57,338 nt of DNA from Holophagales bacterium UBA2201. Its GTDB lineage: Bacteria > Acidobacteriota > Thermoanaerobaculia > UBA2201. The stretch is taken from NCBI GenBank assembly GCA_002327305.1, contig DCUZ01000014.1, positions 1 to 57,338 on the forward strand, written 5' to 3'. Positions 16,166 through 24,182 of this stretch are shown in pieces; the stretch's first letter is position 1; each line of letters opens with the position of its first letter. Both the position numbers and the translations under genes were made by a program. The notes below the pieces were generated by a model. The model was not told the origin of the DNA, did not search any database, and worked only from the letters and a program-made list of their open reading frames with translations.

Positions 16166-18271
16166 ATGACCCGAACCGTGCTTCCCTTCGCCGCCCTCGC
16201 CCTGATGATGCTCTGGGGCTGCGTCTCCGCGCCCCCCGCGCCGGCCACCCCCAAGAAGCCCGCTTCCTACACCCTCCATGGCGTGACCATCGAGGACCCC
16301 TACCTGTGGCTGGAGACGGGGGGCGACCCGGCGGTTAAGGCATGGACGGAGGCCCAGGAGCGGGCGGCCCGGGCCGCCCTGGACGGTCTCCCCCAGCGGG
16401 CGTGGCTGAAGGGGCGGTTCGCCAAGCTGTGGCGCTACGACGACACCAAGCCGCCGGTCCCCGTCCTCAAGGGCGGCCGGACCTTCTTCTGGACCAAGAA
16501 GGCCGCCGAGGAGCACTGGGTCTACTGGACGCGCGAGCGGGAGGGGGCGGAGGCGGTGATGCTGATCGACCCCAACGCCTGGGGCCCCCACGACACCCTC
16601 GACCTGACCGAGGAGTCGCCCGATGGCGCCTTTGTGGCCTTCGGCCGGGCGCAGAAGGGGGACGAGAACCCCGTCATCCGGGTGATGGAGACAGCGACGG
16701 GTCGCATCCTCCCCGACACCGTCCGGGGATGGCGCCAGGGGGGCGTCTCCTGGCTCCACGACAACTCCGGGTTCTACTACGCCTGCCAGCCGCTCAAGGG
16801 GGAGGTCCCCGGGGGGGAGGAGAATTATTGGTATTCGGTGTGGTTCCACAAGCTGGGGACCCCGGCCTCGGGGGATGTCAAGGTCTTCGGCGACGACAAG
16901 GTGAAGGAGTACTGGCACGCCGCCGGGGTGACCGAGGATGGGGAGCATGTCGTCTTCTACAAGGGGATATACTACAAGAACGATCTGTACATCGCCAGGG
17001 TCGGAAGCGCGGAGCCCCCGAAGCCCCTCGTCAGCGGAATGGAGGCGCGGTATTCGGCCGACATCGCCGAGGGGCGGCTGTTCATCCTGACGGACCGGGA
17101 CGCCCCCATGGGGAAATTGTGGACGGCCCCGCTGGAGGATCCCCGGCGGGAGAACTGGCGGGAACTCATCCCGGAGACCCAGGACCGGCTGGAGGGGTTC
17201 CAACTGGTCGGCGGGCGCATTTACGCCCACTACCTCCACGACGCCCACACCCGCATCCGGATCTTCGATCTGGACGGGCGGTTCCTGCGCGACCTCCCCC
17301 TGCCGGGGATCGGAAGCGCCTGGGTGAGTGGGTATTATTCCAAACCGGAAGTGCGCGTCGGGTTCTCTTCGTTCACCACGCCGCCCCACACCTACCGCTA
17401 CGATTTCGCGAGTGACGCCCTCACCCTCCTCCACCGGTCGCCCATCCCCGTCGAAACCGCGGGCAACACCGTGGAGCAGGCGTGGGTCCGGTCCCGAGAC
17501 GGCACCCGGATCCCCATGTTCCTCATCCACCGCCAGGGGACGGCCAGGGACGGAACCCCCCCCGTTCTTCTGACCGGTTACGGCGGGTTCGATGTCTCCA
17601 TGACCCCCTACTTCTCCTCGATATACGCGGTCTGGCTCGAGGCGGGCGGGATGGTGGCCATCCCCAATCTACGGGGGGGAGGGGAATACGGCAAAGCGTG
17701 GCATGAGGCGGGGATGCTGGACCGGAAGCAGAACGTCTTCGATGATTTCATCGCCGCCGCGGAATGGTTGATCGCCGAAGGGTACACCTCGCCGGAACGG
17801 CTGGCCATCGCCGGGGGCAGCAACGGCGGCCTGCTGGTGGGGGCGGCCCTGGTCCAGCGCCCCGACCTCTTCCGGGCCGTCTCGTGCGCCGTTCCCCTCC
17901 TGGACATGCTCCGGTACCACAAGTTCGGCTACGCGAACGTGTGGGCCGAGGAGTACGGGAGCGCCGACGACCCCTCCGCCTTGGGGTGGCTCCGCGCCTA
18001 TTCGCCCTACCACAACGTCAGGGAAGGGGTGCGCTACCCGGCGGTCCTCTTTACGGGGAGCGCCGACGATGCCCGGACCGATCCCCTCCACGCCCGCAAG
18101 ATGGCGGCCCGCCTCCAGGCGGCCGACCCCGAAGGGGGGCCCTTCCTCCTCCTGGTGCGGGGCGCCTCCGGCCACGGAGGCGGCACCACCATCACCGCGC
18201 GCATCGAGCAGGAGGCCGACGAATGGGCCTTCCTGATGGACCTCCTGGGGATGGACGCGCCCCCGAAGTGA
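16166..18271 (+). CDS. Prolyl oligopeptidase family (S9) serine peptidase, lipoprotein
   Basis: 701 residues. The signal peptide ends in a lipobox (LMMLWGC), so the protein is probably lipid-anchored. YTLHGVTIEDPYLWLE is the typical S9A start, followed by a seven-bladed propeller (about residues 80-430) and an alpha/beta hydrolase domain. The nucleophile is Ser552 in IAGGSNGGLL; the acid is Asp634 or Asp635 in SADDARTDPLHARK; the base is His670 in GASGHGGG. These enzymes cut short peptides after proline. GGGEYGKAWHEAG matches the S9A oxyanion region. The ATG at 16166 has AAGGAG upstream. Anchoring places it in the periplasm or on the outer membrane, where it would trim peptides. Confidence 0.93.
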   Translation: MTRTVLPFAALALMMLWGCVSAPPAPATPKKPASYTLHGVTIEDPYLWLETGGDPAVKAWTEAQERAARAALDGLPQRAWLKGRFAKLWRYDDTKPPVPVLKGGRTFFWTKKAAEEHWVYWTREREGAEAVMLIDPNAWGPHDTLDLTEESPDGAFVAFGRAQKGDENPVIRVMETATGRILPDTVRGWRQGGVSWLHDNSGFYYACQPLKGEVPGGEENYWYSVWFHKLGTPASGDVKVFGDDKVKEYWHAAGVTEDGEHVVFYKGIYYKNDLYIARVGSAEPPKPLVSGMEARYSADIAEGRLFILTDRDAPMGKLWTAPLEDPRRENWRELIPETQDRLEGFQLVGGRIYAHYLHDAHTRIRIFDLDGRFLRDLPLPGIGSAWVSGYYSKPEVRVGFSSFTTPPHTYRYDFASDALTLLHRSPIPVETAGNTVEQAWVRSRDGTRIPMFLIHRQGTARDGTPPVLLTGYGGFDVSMTPYFSSIYAVWLEAGGMVAIPNLRGGGEYGKAWHEAGMLDRKQNVFDDFIAAAEWLIAEGYTSPERLAIAGGSNGGLLVGAALVQRPDLFRAVSCAVPLLDMLRYHKFGYANVWAEEYGSADDPSALGWLRAYSPYHNVREGVRYPAVLFTGSADDARTDPLHARKMAARLQAADPEGGPFLLLVRGASGHGGGTTITARIEQEADEWAFLMDLLGMDAPPK

Positions 18272-18293
18272 CGGCGGTCCGGCCGAAACCGTT

Positions 18294-19448
18294 TTATAGA
18301 GAGGCCGCCAGGGATTCCAGGGCCCGATCGATGTCCGCTTCGATGTTTCCGATATGCGGGGAGAAGCGGAGGATGTTCTCCCGCAGGGAAAGGACGACCC
18401 CGGCGGCGGTGAGGCGTTCCAAGACCCGCTGAGGTTCGGCGACGCGGATGGAGACGATGCCGGAGCGGGCCTCCGGGTCGGGTGGCGAGACCACCTCCAC
18501 GCCCAGCGCCCGGAACCCGTCGAAAAGCCGGTCGGCCAGCCTCCGCACCCGTTCCCACATCGCCGCGCTCCCCAGGTCCAGGAACCGGGCCATCCTCCGG
18601 CCCGCCAGGGTGAACCCCATCCAGTTGAGCGTCCCCCCCTCGAAGCGCTCGGCGGTATCGAGAAACTCAAGGGCGTAGTCGCGGAAGTTCCATGCGTCCT
18701 TCACCCCGAGCCATCCGGCATGGACGGGGTGGACGGCTTCGAACATCCGCGGGCTCAGATAAAGGAACCCCGTCCCCATGGGCCACATGAGCCATTTGGC
18801 GCCCCCGCAGGCGAGGGCGTCCACGGGGGTCTCCCGCAGGTCGAAGGGGATGGCGCCCACCCCCTGGATGCCGTCCACGACGAGCCAGATGGCGCGCTCG
18901 CGGCAGAAGGCCCCCAGGGACGCGAGGTCGGTCCTGGACCCGTTGAGGAACTGGACCAGGGAGACGGAAATGAGGCGGGTGTCCGGGGTCACTTGGGCGG
19001 CGAACGCCTCGAGGGGCAGACGGCCGTCCACGGGGTCGGCCCAGTCCACGGCGACGCCGAGGCGCTCGAGGTTGAGGAAGGGGTAGACGTTGGCGGGGAA
19101 CTCCATCCGGTTGAGCAGGACCCGGTCTCCCGCCCTCCACGGGAGGCCGGCGGCGACGATGTTGAGCCCTTGCGTGGTGTTGCCGGTCAGCGTCAGGAGG
19201 TCGGGGCCCGGCGCGCCCAAAAAGCGCGCGAGACCGGTCTTGAATTCGGAGCGCGCCCGGAACATCCGCTGGACCTGCTCCTCATCCGGAAGGGTTCGCC
19301 GGCGCCACCAGGATCCAAGGGCCTCGCGGTCCTCCTCTGAAAAGGGGGAAATGGCGGCGTGGTTGAGGTAAACGGCGTCGCGATAGGCGGGGAATCCTGC
19401 CCGGAAGGCCGCGAAGGGGCGCTCCGGATCCGCCGGGAAAAGGGTCAG
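18294..19448 (-). CDS. Class V aminotransferase (PLP-dependent), apparent CTG start
   Basis: 384 residues if begun at the CTG at 19448. The fold-type I features are AALDACGGAKWLMWPMGTGF-like Lys site (GGAKWLMWPMGTGFLYLS), VVDGIQGVGAIPFDL and EGGTLNWMGFTLAGRR. The first in-frame ATG is at 19265, but starting there removes YLNHAAISP, the conserved N-terminal strand that forms part of the active site. No ATG, GTG or TTG lies between. The CTG has GGAGGAGGG just upstream and overlaps the stop of the preceding gene (CTGA), so coupled initiation there is likely; a sequencing error is the alternative. The substrate is unknown; relatives include cysteine desulfurase-like and isopenicillin epimerase-like enzymes. 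Confidence 0.8.
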   Translation of the reverse strand: MTLFPADPERPFAAFRAGFPAYRDAVYLNHAAISPFSEEDREALGSWWRRRTLPDEEQVQRMFRARSEFKTGLARFLGAPGPDLLTLTGNTTQGLNIVAAGLPWRAGDRVLLNRMEFPANVYPFLNLERLGVAVDWADPVDGRLPLEAFAAQVTPDTRLISVSLVQFLNGSRTDLASLGAFCRERAIWLVVDGIQGVGAIPFDLRETPVDALACGGAKWLMWPMGTGFLYLSPRMFEAVHPVHAGWLGVKDAWNFRDYALEFLDTAERFEGGTLNWMGFTLAGRRMARFLDLGSAAMWERVRRLADRLFDGFRALGVEVVSPPDPEARSGIVSIRVAEPQRVLERLTAAGVVLSLRENILRFSPHIGNIEADIDRALESLAASL

Positions 19449-19852
19449 TTGCCCTCCTCCTGGACCCCCTCCTGCAGTTCCTTGTGCAACTCCGCCAGGG
19501 CATGCCGGGCCGCTTCGGCCTGCGATTCAGGGACGTAGATGACGATTTCGCCGTGGAAATAGGGGGTGATGCCGTTCTCCTCCAGGATGTCCTGGGCGTC
19601 GGCGGCGGTGCCGGGATCGTAGTAGGTCCCCGCGGCGACGAGTTGTTCGTGGGGGCCCGGCTCGCCGGAGACCGACGGGGGGGCGGGTTCGTGCAGGGAC
19701 TCGGGCTTGATGCCGCGGGCCCGCAGTTCCTCCCGGAGGAGGATCAGCCCCAATTCGGAATAGTCCTCCCAGTGATTGCAGTATTCGTCGATCAGGGCAT
19801 CCTTTTCCATCTCCCGGAGATGGGCGCGGATGGCGTTGGGGTCGCTGGTCAT
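19445..19852 (-). CDS. DUF2007-like signal-transducing protein
   Basis: 135 residues. The C-terminal half (LVAAGTYYDPGTAADAQDIL, then EENGITPYFHGEIVIYVPES) fits the DUF2007 fold, a small ferredoxin-like domain of unclear role. The N-terminal half is helical (REMEKDALIDEYCNHWEDYS). A minus-strand TAAAAT ends six bases before the ATG, and there is no good ribosome site. Its stop overlaps the CTG start of the aminotransferase gene, so the two form one unit. Confidence 0.65.
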   Translation of the reverse strand: MTSDPNAIRAHLREMEKDALIDEYCNHWEDYSELGLILLREELRARGIKPESLHEPAPPSVSGEPGPHEQLVAAGTYYDPGTAADAQDILEENGITPYFHGEIVIYVPESQAEAARHALAELHKELQEGVQEEGN

Positions 19853-19858
19853 AAACCT

Positions 19859-19864
19859 ATTTTA
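19859..19864 (-). promoter_or_regulatory. TAAAAT -10 box 6 nt before the DUF2007-like gene
   Basis: Minus-strand TAAAAT, six bases before the ATG at 19852; no Shine-Dalgarno site in the gap. Confidence 0.5.
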
Positions 19865-19901
19865 GCACACGCCCGCCCGCTTCCCGGGGGGCCGCATGGG
19901 C

Positions 19902-20339
19902 TTATGAACGCGCGATGCCGGCCGGTTCGCGCCAGACGGCCCGCTCGAGGACGCCGGAAAGCTCCTCCATCGACCGCCGCTGGGCCAGAATCGCGGTCAG
20001 GATGGCTTTGAGCGGCTCCAGCCGGTCGTCCGCCTGGGCGTCCAGATCTATCGCCCCCATCCCCCAATCCGGGAAAAGGCGACGCTCAATCCCTTCCTCC
20101 GAGGACAGCAAAAGGACATCGGTGTGCCGGGGGTCGCGCTCGATCGCCGCCCAAAGCTCTTCCACCGCCTTCGGAGGGCCCTCGAGGATCTGAAAGAACA
20201 TGCCGCCGGAACTCATGAGGATCCCGGTGACGTCCAGGCGATGGTTCTTTTCGGAGGCGTTCCCGGCCAGTTGGACAATTTCTTCAGCCGACAGGAGTTG
20301 GGCGAACCGGCTTACATATTTTATGCGCTTGAGCATCAT
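19902..20339 (-). CDS. BLUF-domain blue-light sensor
   Basis: 145 residues, the first 95 of which are a full BLUF domain that binds FAD. The key residues are spaced as in AppA: Tyr8 (IKYVSR), Asn32 (SEKNHRLDVTG, 24 later) and Gln50 (FFQILEG, 42 later), plus the FPDWGMG motif with Trp92 and Met94. It should therefore undergo the light-driven hydrogen-bond switch. The remaining 50 residues are helical and probably carry the signal to a partner; there is no fused output domain. AAAGGAGG precedes the start. It lies 59 bases downstream of the cyclase operon on the same strand, separated by a weak hairpin. Confidence 0.92.
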   Translation of the reverse strand: MMLKRIKYVSRFAQLLSAEEIVQLAGNASEKNHRLDVTGILMSSGGMFFQILEGPPKAVEELWAAIERDPRHTDVLLLSSEEGIERRLFPDWGMGAIDLDAQADDRLEPLKAILTAILAQRRSMEELSGVLERAVWREPAGIARS

Positions 20340-20369
20340 CGTCCTCCTTTAGGATCATTTCATGACAAA

Positions 20370-20386
20370 CGGCCGGTGCACGGCCG
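20370..20386 (-). terminator. Short hairpin between the membrane protein gene and the BLUF gene
   Basis: On the minus strand CGGCCG-TGCAC-CGGCCG followed by TTTGTC. The stem is only six pairs and the U-run is imperfect, so it may be a weak or partial terminator and some read-through into the BLUF gene is possible. Confidence 0.35.
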
Positions 20387-20398
20387 CTATTCCTCCGA

Positions 20399-22309
20399 TC
20401 AGCGCACGATCTCATGAACGGAGAAGTGAGGGGGGGCGTCGCCGGTGAGCATCCCGAACAGGGCCCCTCCCCGGTAGGGGAGGGAGGTGATCAAGTACGG
20501 CATTTTCCCGCGGCTCTCCATCACCCGGACCTGCCGGCCGCCGGAACGGGTGGCCACCCATAGGGTGTATTGGATCTCCTTGTCGAACTCCATCAGACCG
20601 GGCGGTTCGCCGAAGGCGAGGATCCAGTATCGGCCGGTGGGGTCCAGCCGGGCCTGGTACAGGAACGGCCGGTTCTGCTTGAGGGGCAGGGTGAACCGGC
20701 GGACCGGCTGGAACTCGCGGTATTCGGTCAGGGTGCAGCGGGCCCTCGGCCGCGTTTCAGACCTCTCCCACTCGGCGGAAAGGAACACCCTCTTGCCGTC
20801 TTCCATGCCGGCCCATCCGAAGTAGGCCTCCCGCGGGCGGCGGAGTTCCACCCGTTCTCCGCTGTGGGGGTCCAGCGCCGCCATCGTTCCGGCCAGGTTG
20901 GCGGATTGGGGTCCCTGGCCGCCCCCCTGGTCCCAGGTGAGGGAGGGGTTGACGGCGAGAAGGGTCCCCTCCTCCCACCACCCTTTGAGGGACCAGCCGG
21001 AGAACCGTTCCTCGGGGGTGAAGGTCCAGGCCTCCAGGTCCACCACGCCCAGGCCCAGCCGGCCGCAGGAGGCCCCCGAATCCGGCATGCACTTCCAGTC
21101 GCCGTAGAGAAGCAGGTAACGGCCTCCGGGGTCGGGGAGGGCCCAATAGACGGGGCCGAAGGAGACGCGCACCTCGCGCTCCTCCGGCACATCCCAAGCC
21201 GTCTCGTTCCCGAAATCCTCTTCCCGTCCGGGGGAGTTCAGCGCCTCCCTGCGGCGCAAACGGATGTCGGTCCTGACCAGGCCGGTGAGGCCGTAGCTCT
21301 CCTCCGGGGCGGAGGAGAGGTCCCGGTAGAGGTCCACCGTCCCGTCCCCGCATACGGCATACCACCCCGATCCATAAGCCAGGCCCCCCGCCTCCGACAG
21401 GTGGGGCAGGGCGGCATTTTCCAGCGTCACCGGAAGGCGGCGGTACCACCCGAGTCCGAGGGAGAGAAGGATCCACAGACCCACCCCTCCACCGATCAGC
21501 ATGGCCGCGGCGCGGCCGGGACGGTCCGCCAGGGGCCGGAGCCAGCGGGGGACGGGCAGGGGGTCCGTTTCCGGTTCCCCTTCGGCCTCCTGAGCCGTCC
21601 GCGGCGCCTCGAGGATCATCGAGAGGGTGACCGTCTCGACCCGCTCGGGAAGGGATGCCGTCAGTCCGCCGGCCATGGGGCCGGGATGGACGACCACATC
21701 GCCGCCGCGGGGGTGGGTGGCGGCCACCCCGGCCCATTCCAGGAGGATGAGCGCTTCCGCCAGTGCCCGGCCTCCCATGGGGCGGGGCAGGAGGGTCGTC
21801 AGTTGCCGGGCCGTCACCGCGGCATCCAGGGCCACCCCGACCTGCACGGCCACCTCCAGCGCCTGGGGGGAGACGCGGGCGCGCCGGGGGAACAGGCGGG
21901 CGAGGTTGCGGAAGGCCAGGTAGGGGATGACGAAGAAGAACCAGGTGAAGGCGCGGAGGATGGTGGCCTGGAGGACCATCACGGCCAGGACGCGCGGCAT
22001 GTCGGCCTCCACCTCCATTTCCCCCCCGCGGTAATAGCGGCCCAGGACCGCCATGAAGGCGAAGACGGCGGCGTTGAGGGCCAGGAAGAGGGGGGGGGCC
22101 AGGCGGATGCCGAGCCCCCACAGGACCAGGCCCAGGAAGCCGGCGTAGAGGATGTAAAACAAAAGAAAGGGGACGACGAGGAGAAGGGCGCGGGGGCGGG
22201 CGCGGCGGATGGCGTCGTCGGCCTCTTCCAGCAGGCGCCGGGCCAGGATGCCCACCTGCTCGGGTGTGGGGTGGCGCAGGCCGAACGGGATCGGCTCAGC
22301 GGATGCCAC
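20399..22309 (-). CDS. Large membrane protein of unknown function
   Basis: 636 residues from the GTG at 22309, which overlaps the previous stop by 14 bases; this start is the weakest point of the call. Two hydrophobic segments at about residues 37-85 (ALLLVVPFLLFYILYAGFLG, LFLALNAAVFAFMAVLG) and another pair near 105-130 (AFTWFFFVIPYLAF) come first, then a soluble part, a helix near 285-305 (MLIGGGVGLWILLSLGLGWY), and a C-terminal half of repeated strands with many Trp and Tyr that could be a propeller (DPTGRYWILAFGEPPGL). No catalytic motif is recognised. It is the last gene of the cyclase operon. Confidence 0.7.
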   Translation of the reverse strand: MASAEPIPFGLRHPTPEQVGILARRLLEEADDAIRRARPRALLLVVPFLLFYILYAGFLGLVLWGLGIRLAPPLFLALNAAVFAFMAVLGRYYRGGEMEVEADMPRVLAVMVLQATILRAFTWFFFVIPYLAFRNLARLFPRRARVSPQALEVAVQVGVALDAAVTARQLTTLLPRPMGGRALAEALILLEWAGVAATHPRGGDVVVHPGPMAGGLTASLPERVETVTLSMILEAPRTAQEAEGEPETDPLPVPRWLRPLADRPGRAAAMLIGGGVGLWILLSLGLGWYRRLPVTLENAALPHLSEAGGLAYGSGWYAVCGDGTVDLYRDLSSAPEESYGLTGLVRTDIRLRRREALNSPGREEDFGNETAWDVPEEREVRVSFGPVYWALPDPGGRYLLLYGDWKCMPDSGASCGRLGLGVVDLEAWTFTPEERFSGWSLKGWWEEGTLLAVNPSLTWDQGGGQGPQSANLAGTMAALDPHSGERVELRRPREAYFGWAGMEDGKRVFLSAEWERSETRPRARCTLTEYREFQPVRRFTLPLKQNRPFLYQARLDPTGRYWILAFGEPPGLMEFDKEIQYTLWVATRSGGRQVRVMESRGKMPYLITSLPYRGGALFGMLTGDAPPHFSVHEIVR

Positions 22310-22646
22310 GGAGGTCCACCGTGAACGTCCGGCCCGGTTCGTCCGCGTGGACGGCCTGCAGGAGAAAGCCGTGGTCGCCGGCCTCATAAGCGACGACGGT
22401 GACGCGGCCGGCGATGGGACGGAACTTTTCGTCGAGTTGCCCCAGCAGGTCCTCCAGGCCGCCCCGGGTGAGCTCCTCGGGCGGCTCTTCGGGGAGGGCC
22501 AGGGCGTATTGGACGCACTGCATCTCCTGCAGGGGCGTCAGCCCCTCGTCTGCGCCCATGATCCGACCCACCAGCAGACTTCCGGCGGCCAGGAACAGCA
22601 GGAAAGCCGTCAGGGCCGGCAGCGGACGGTAGGGGAGCATTCTCAT
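22296..22646 (-). CDS. Small membrane-anchored protein of unknown function
   Basis: 116 residues with one N-terminal hydrophobic helix (LPALTAFLLFLAAGSLLVG), either an anchor or an uncleaved signal. The soluble part is about 85 residues (QVQYALALPEEPPEEL-like acidic stretch, then RVTVVAYEAGDHGFLLQAV). It starts in a four-base overlap with the gene before and its own stop lies inside the next gene, so it is part of a coupled operon. The family is unknown. Confidence 0.65.
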   Translation of the reverse strand: MRMLPYRPLPALTAFLLFLAAGSLLVGRIMGADEGLTPLQEMQCVQYALALPEEPPEELTRGGLEDLLGQLDEKFRPIAGRVTVVAYEAGDHGFLLQAVHADEPGRTFTVDLRGIR

Positions 22647-23563
22647 TGATCCACCACCCTGATCCTACCGTCCCGGACCGAAGCGACCACCCCGGGCTGA
22701 AGGAAAATCGTCCGTCCCGTATCCTCCTGGCGGAGGATGAGCATGGGGACCCTCGGGTCCGCCCGCAGGAGGGTGAACTCCTTCGCCTCCTGATCCAGGG
22801 GGATGCCCACGCGGGCGCCGAGGGTGGCCAGGTCGGGCAAGGCGGCGGCGGCGTAGGGGACGCTGTCCATCATGTTCAGGGCGATATTGAGTTTCTGGAG
22901 GGCGTTGTGCGACCGGGTGGCCTCCCTCTGGGCCCGCAGTATGGGATTGTCGGGGCCGAACCATGCGGCCGCGGCCAGGACCACGCCCACGATGGGCACG
23001 CCCACCTTCACCGCGTCGAGGAGCCACGCGAGGCGGCGGGCCGCCGCCGACCAGCGGGAGGAGAAGCGTTCCACCAGGTCGTCCACGATCCCCCCCTCCT
23101 GGGCAAGGTCGTTGACCGCGAGGGCGAAGGGGGTGAGCATGAGGCCGCGCTGGACCCCCTCCTGGATGATATTGGCGAGGTAATCGGCCGCCCAGCCCAG
23201 CCCCTGGGAGGGAAGATCGTCCGGAGTGCTTTCCCCCGCGGCCTCTCCCAACCTACGCGCGGTTTTCCTGATGGGGTGCCAGTTGAGGAGGCCCGCGTCC
23301 CAGGCGGCATCGTAAAACGCCGTCAATTCCGCGTTGAAGGCCTGCAACTCCTCCCGGGAATGCCCCCGCTTCATCAGTTCGGCGGCAGCGGCGTTGAGGT
23401 CTTCCAGCCGGGCCGTCATCAGGTTGCGGTCGGGGACCAGGGCGTTCAACTCCTTGATGAGGGCCATCGCGGCGAGGAGGGCATCGAGATCGAGCCGTTC
23501 GGCGGCCCGGCGTTTGTATTCGCGCAGGGCCGGAAGGACCTGGGTCTCCGTCGGACGGCTCAT
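22643..23563 (-). CDS. Helical protein of unknown function in the cyclase operon
   Basis: 306 residues, helical, with one likely membrane segment at about residues 175-195 (AVKVGVPIVGVVLAAAAWFG). The N-terminal half is amphipathic (RLDLDALLAAMALIKELNAL). The C-terminal third is beta-rich (VPMLILRQEDTGRTIFLQPG). The ATG at 23563 overlaps the cyclase stop by four bases. I do not recognise a family. A single membrane segment next to a cyclase gene could mean it tethers or regulates the cyclase; this is inference from context. Confidence 0.65.
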   Translation of the reverse strand: MSRPTETQVLPALREYKRRAAERLDLDALLAAMALIKELNALVPDRNLMTARLEDLNAAAAELMKRGHSREELQAFNAELTAFYDAAWDAGLLNWHPIRKTARRLGEAAGESTPDDLPSQGLGWAADYLANIIQEGVQRGLMLTPFALAVNDLAQEGGIVDDLVERFSSRWSAAARRLAWLLDAVKVGVPIVGVVLAAAAWFGPDNPILRAQREATRSHNALQKLNIALNMMDSVPYAAAALPDLATLGARVGIPLDQEAKEFTLLRADPRVPMLILRQEDTGRTIFLQPGVVASVRDGRIRVVDQ

Positions 23564-24102
23564 GCCCCTTCGTCCGGCGGGAGGGTGACCGTGGGACGCC
23601 CCTCGATCAGGGGGCCGCTGAGCCGGTAATAATGGAACTCGAATCGCTTCACGGGCAGGACATGCGGTCCCTCGCAAGCGTGGCGGTAGGGCTCGGGGAG
23701 GCCCCGATAGGCGGCGTCCGTCAGGAGCACCTCGCCCGGTTCGGCGGTGTCCTCGCCCAGTTTTGAGGCGAGGTTGACCTCCATCCCGAAATAGTCCTCC
23801 TCGCCCGGGAACAGCATGAGGGGGCCGTGGCCGATGCCGATGCAGATTTGGGTCCCCTCGCCCAGGCGGCGGTGGGCCTCGCCGGCGGCCTGGAGGGCCT
23901 GGAGGGGGGAGTCGAAGATGGCGAAGACATTGTCCGCCACGCACTTGAAGATGTGGCCGCGGTGGGCCCGGACGGCTTCGCTCAGCTCCTCCCGCATGCC
24001 GAAGATCTTGTCCATCACCGCCCGCGCTCCGTGCAGGTGGGTCATGACGGTGAACCCCGCCATGTCGGAGATCCAGATGGTGGCGGTTTGCTCCCGGGGC
24101 AT
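23560..24102 (-). CDS. Class III adenylate/guanylate cyclase, catalytic domain only
   Basis: 180 residues, a single cyclase homology domain. The first metal Asp is Asp13 (WISDMAGFT) and the second is Asp57 (FKCVADNVFAIFD), exactly 44 residues later as in active enzymes. The transition-state Asn is in YFGMEVNLASKLGED; the Arg that normally follows (NxxxR) is Lys. These enzymes make cAMP or cGMP as dimers. The start at 24102 is chosen because a minus-strand TACAAT ends six bases before it and the domain begins there. There is no regulatory domain, so control must come from partners, perhaps the three genes coupled to it. The Arg-to-Lys change makes full activity uncertain. Confidence 0.85.
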   Translation of the reverse strand: MPREQTATIWISDMAGFTVMTHLHGARAVMDKIFGMREELSEAVRAHRGHIFKCVADNVFAIFDSPLQALQAAGEAHRRLGEGTQICIGIGHGPLMLFPGEEDYFGMEVNLASKLGEDTAEPGEVLLTDAAYRGLPEPYRHACEGPHVLPVKRFEFHYYRLSGPLIEGRPTVTLPPDEGA

Positions 24103-24108
24103 GCCGGT

Positions 24109-24114
24109 ATTGTA
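24109..24114 (-). promoter_or_regulatory. TACAAT -10 box 6 nt before the cyclase ATG
   Basis: Minus-strand TACAAT, six bases before the ATG at 24102, without a ribosome site; one side of an 80-base divergent promoter region shared with the MATE gene. Confidence 0.6.
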
Positions 24115-24168
24115 CCGCAAACCGGGCATTGAGAGGATTTCCGGAAACACGGCCGCCGCCGTTTGCGT

Positions 24169-24174
24169 TACACT
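24169..24174 (+). promoter_or_regulatory. TACACT -10 box 8 nt before the MATE gene
   Basis: TACACT ends eight bases before the ATG at 24183; the gap (AAGCGCTT) has no Shine-Dalgarno site. Confidence 0.55.
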
Positions 24175-24182
24175 AAGCGCTT

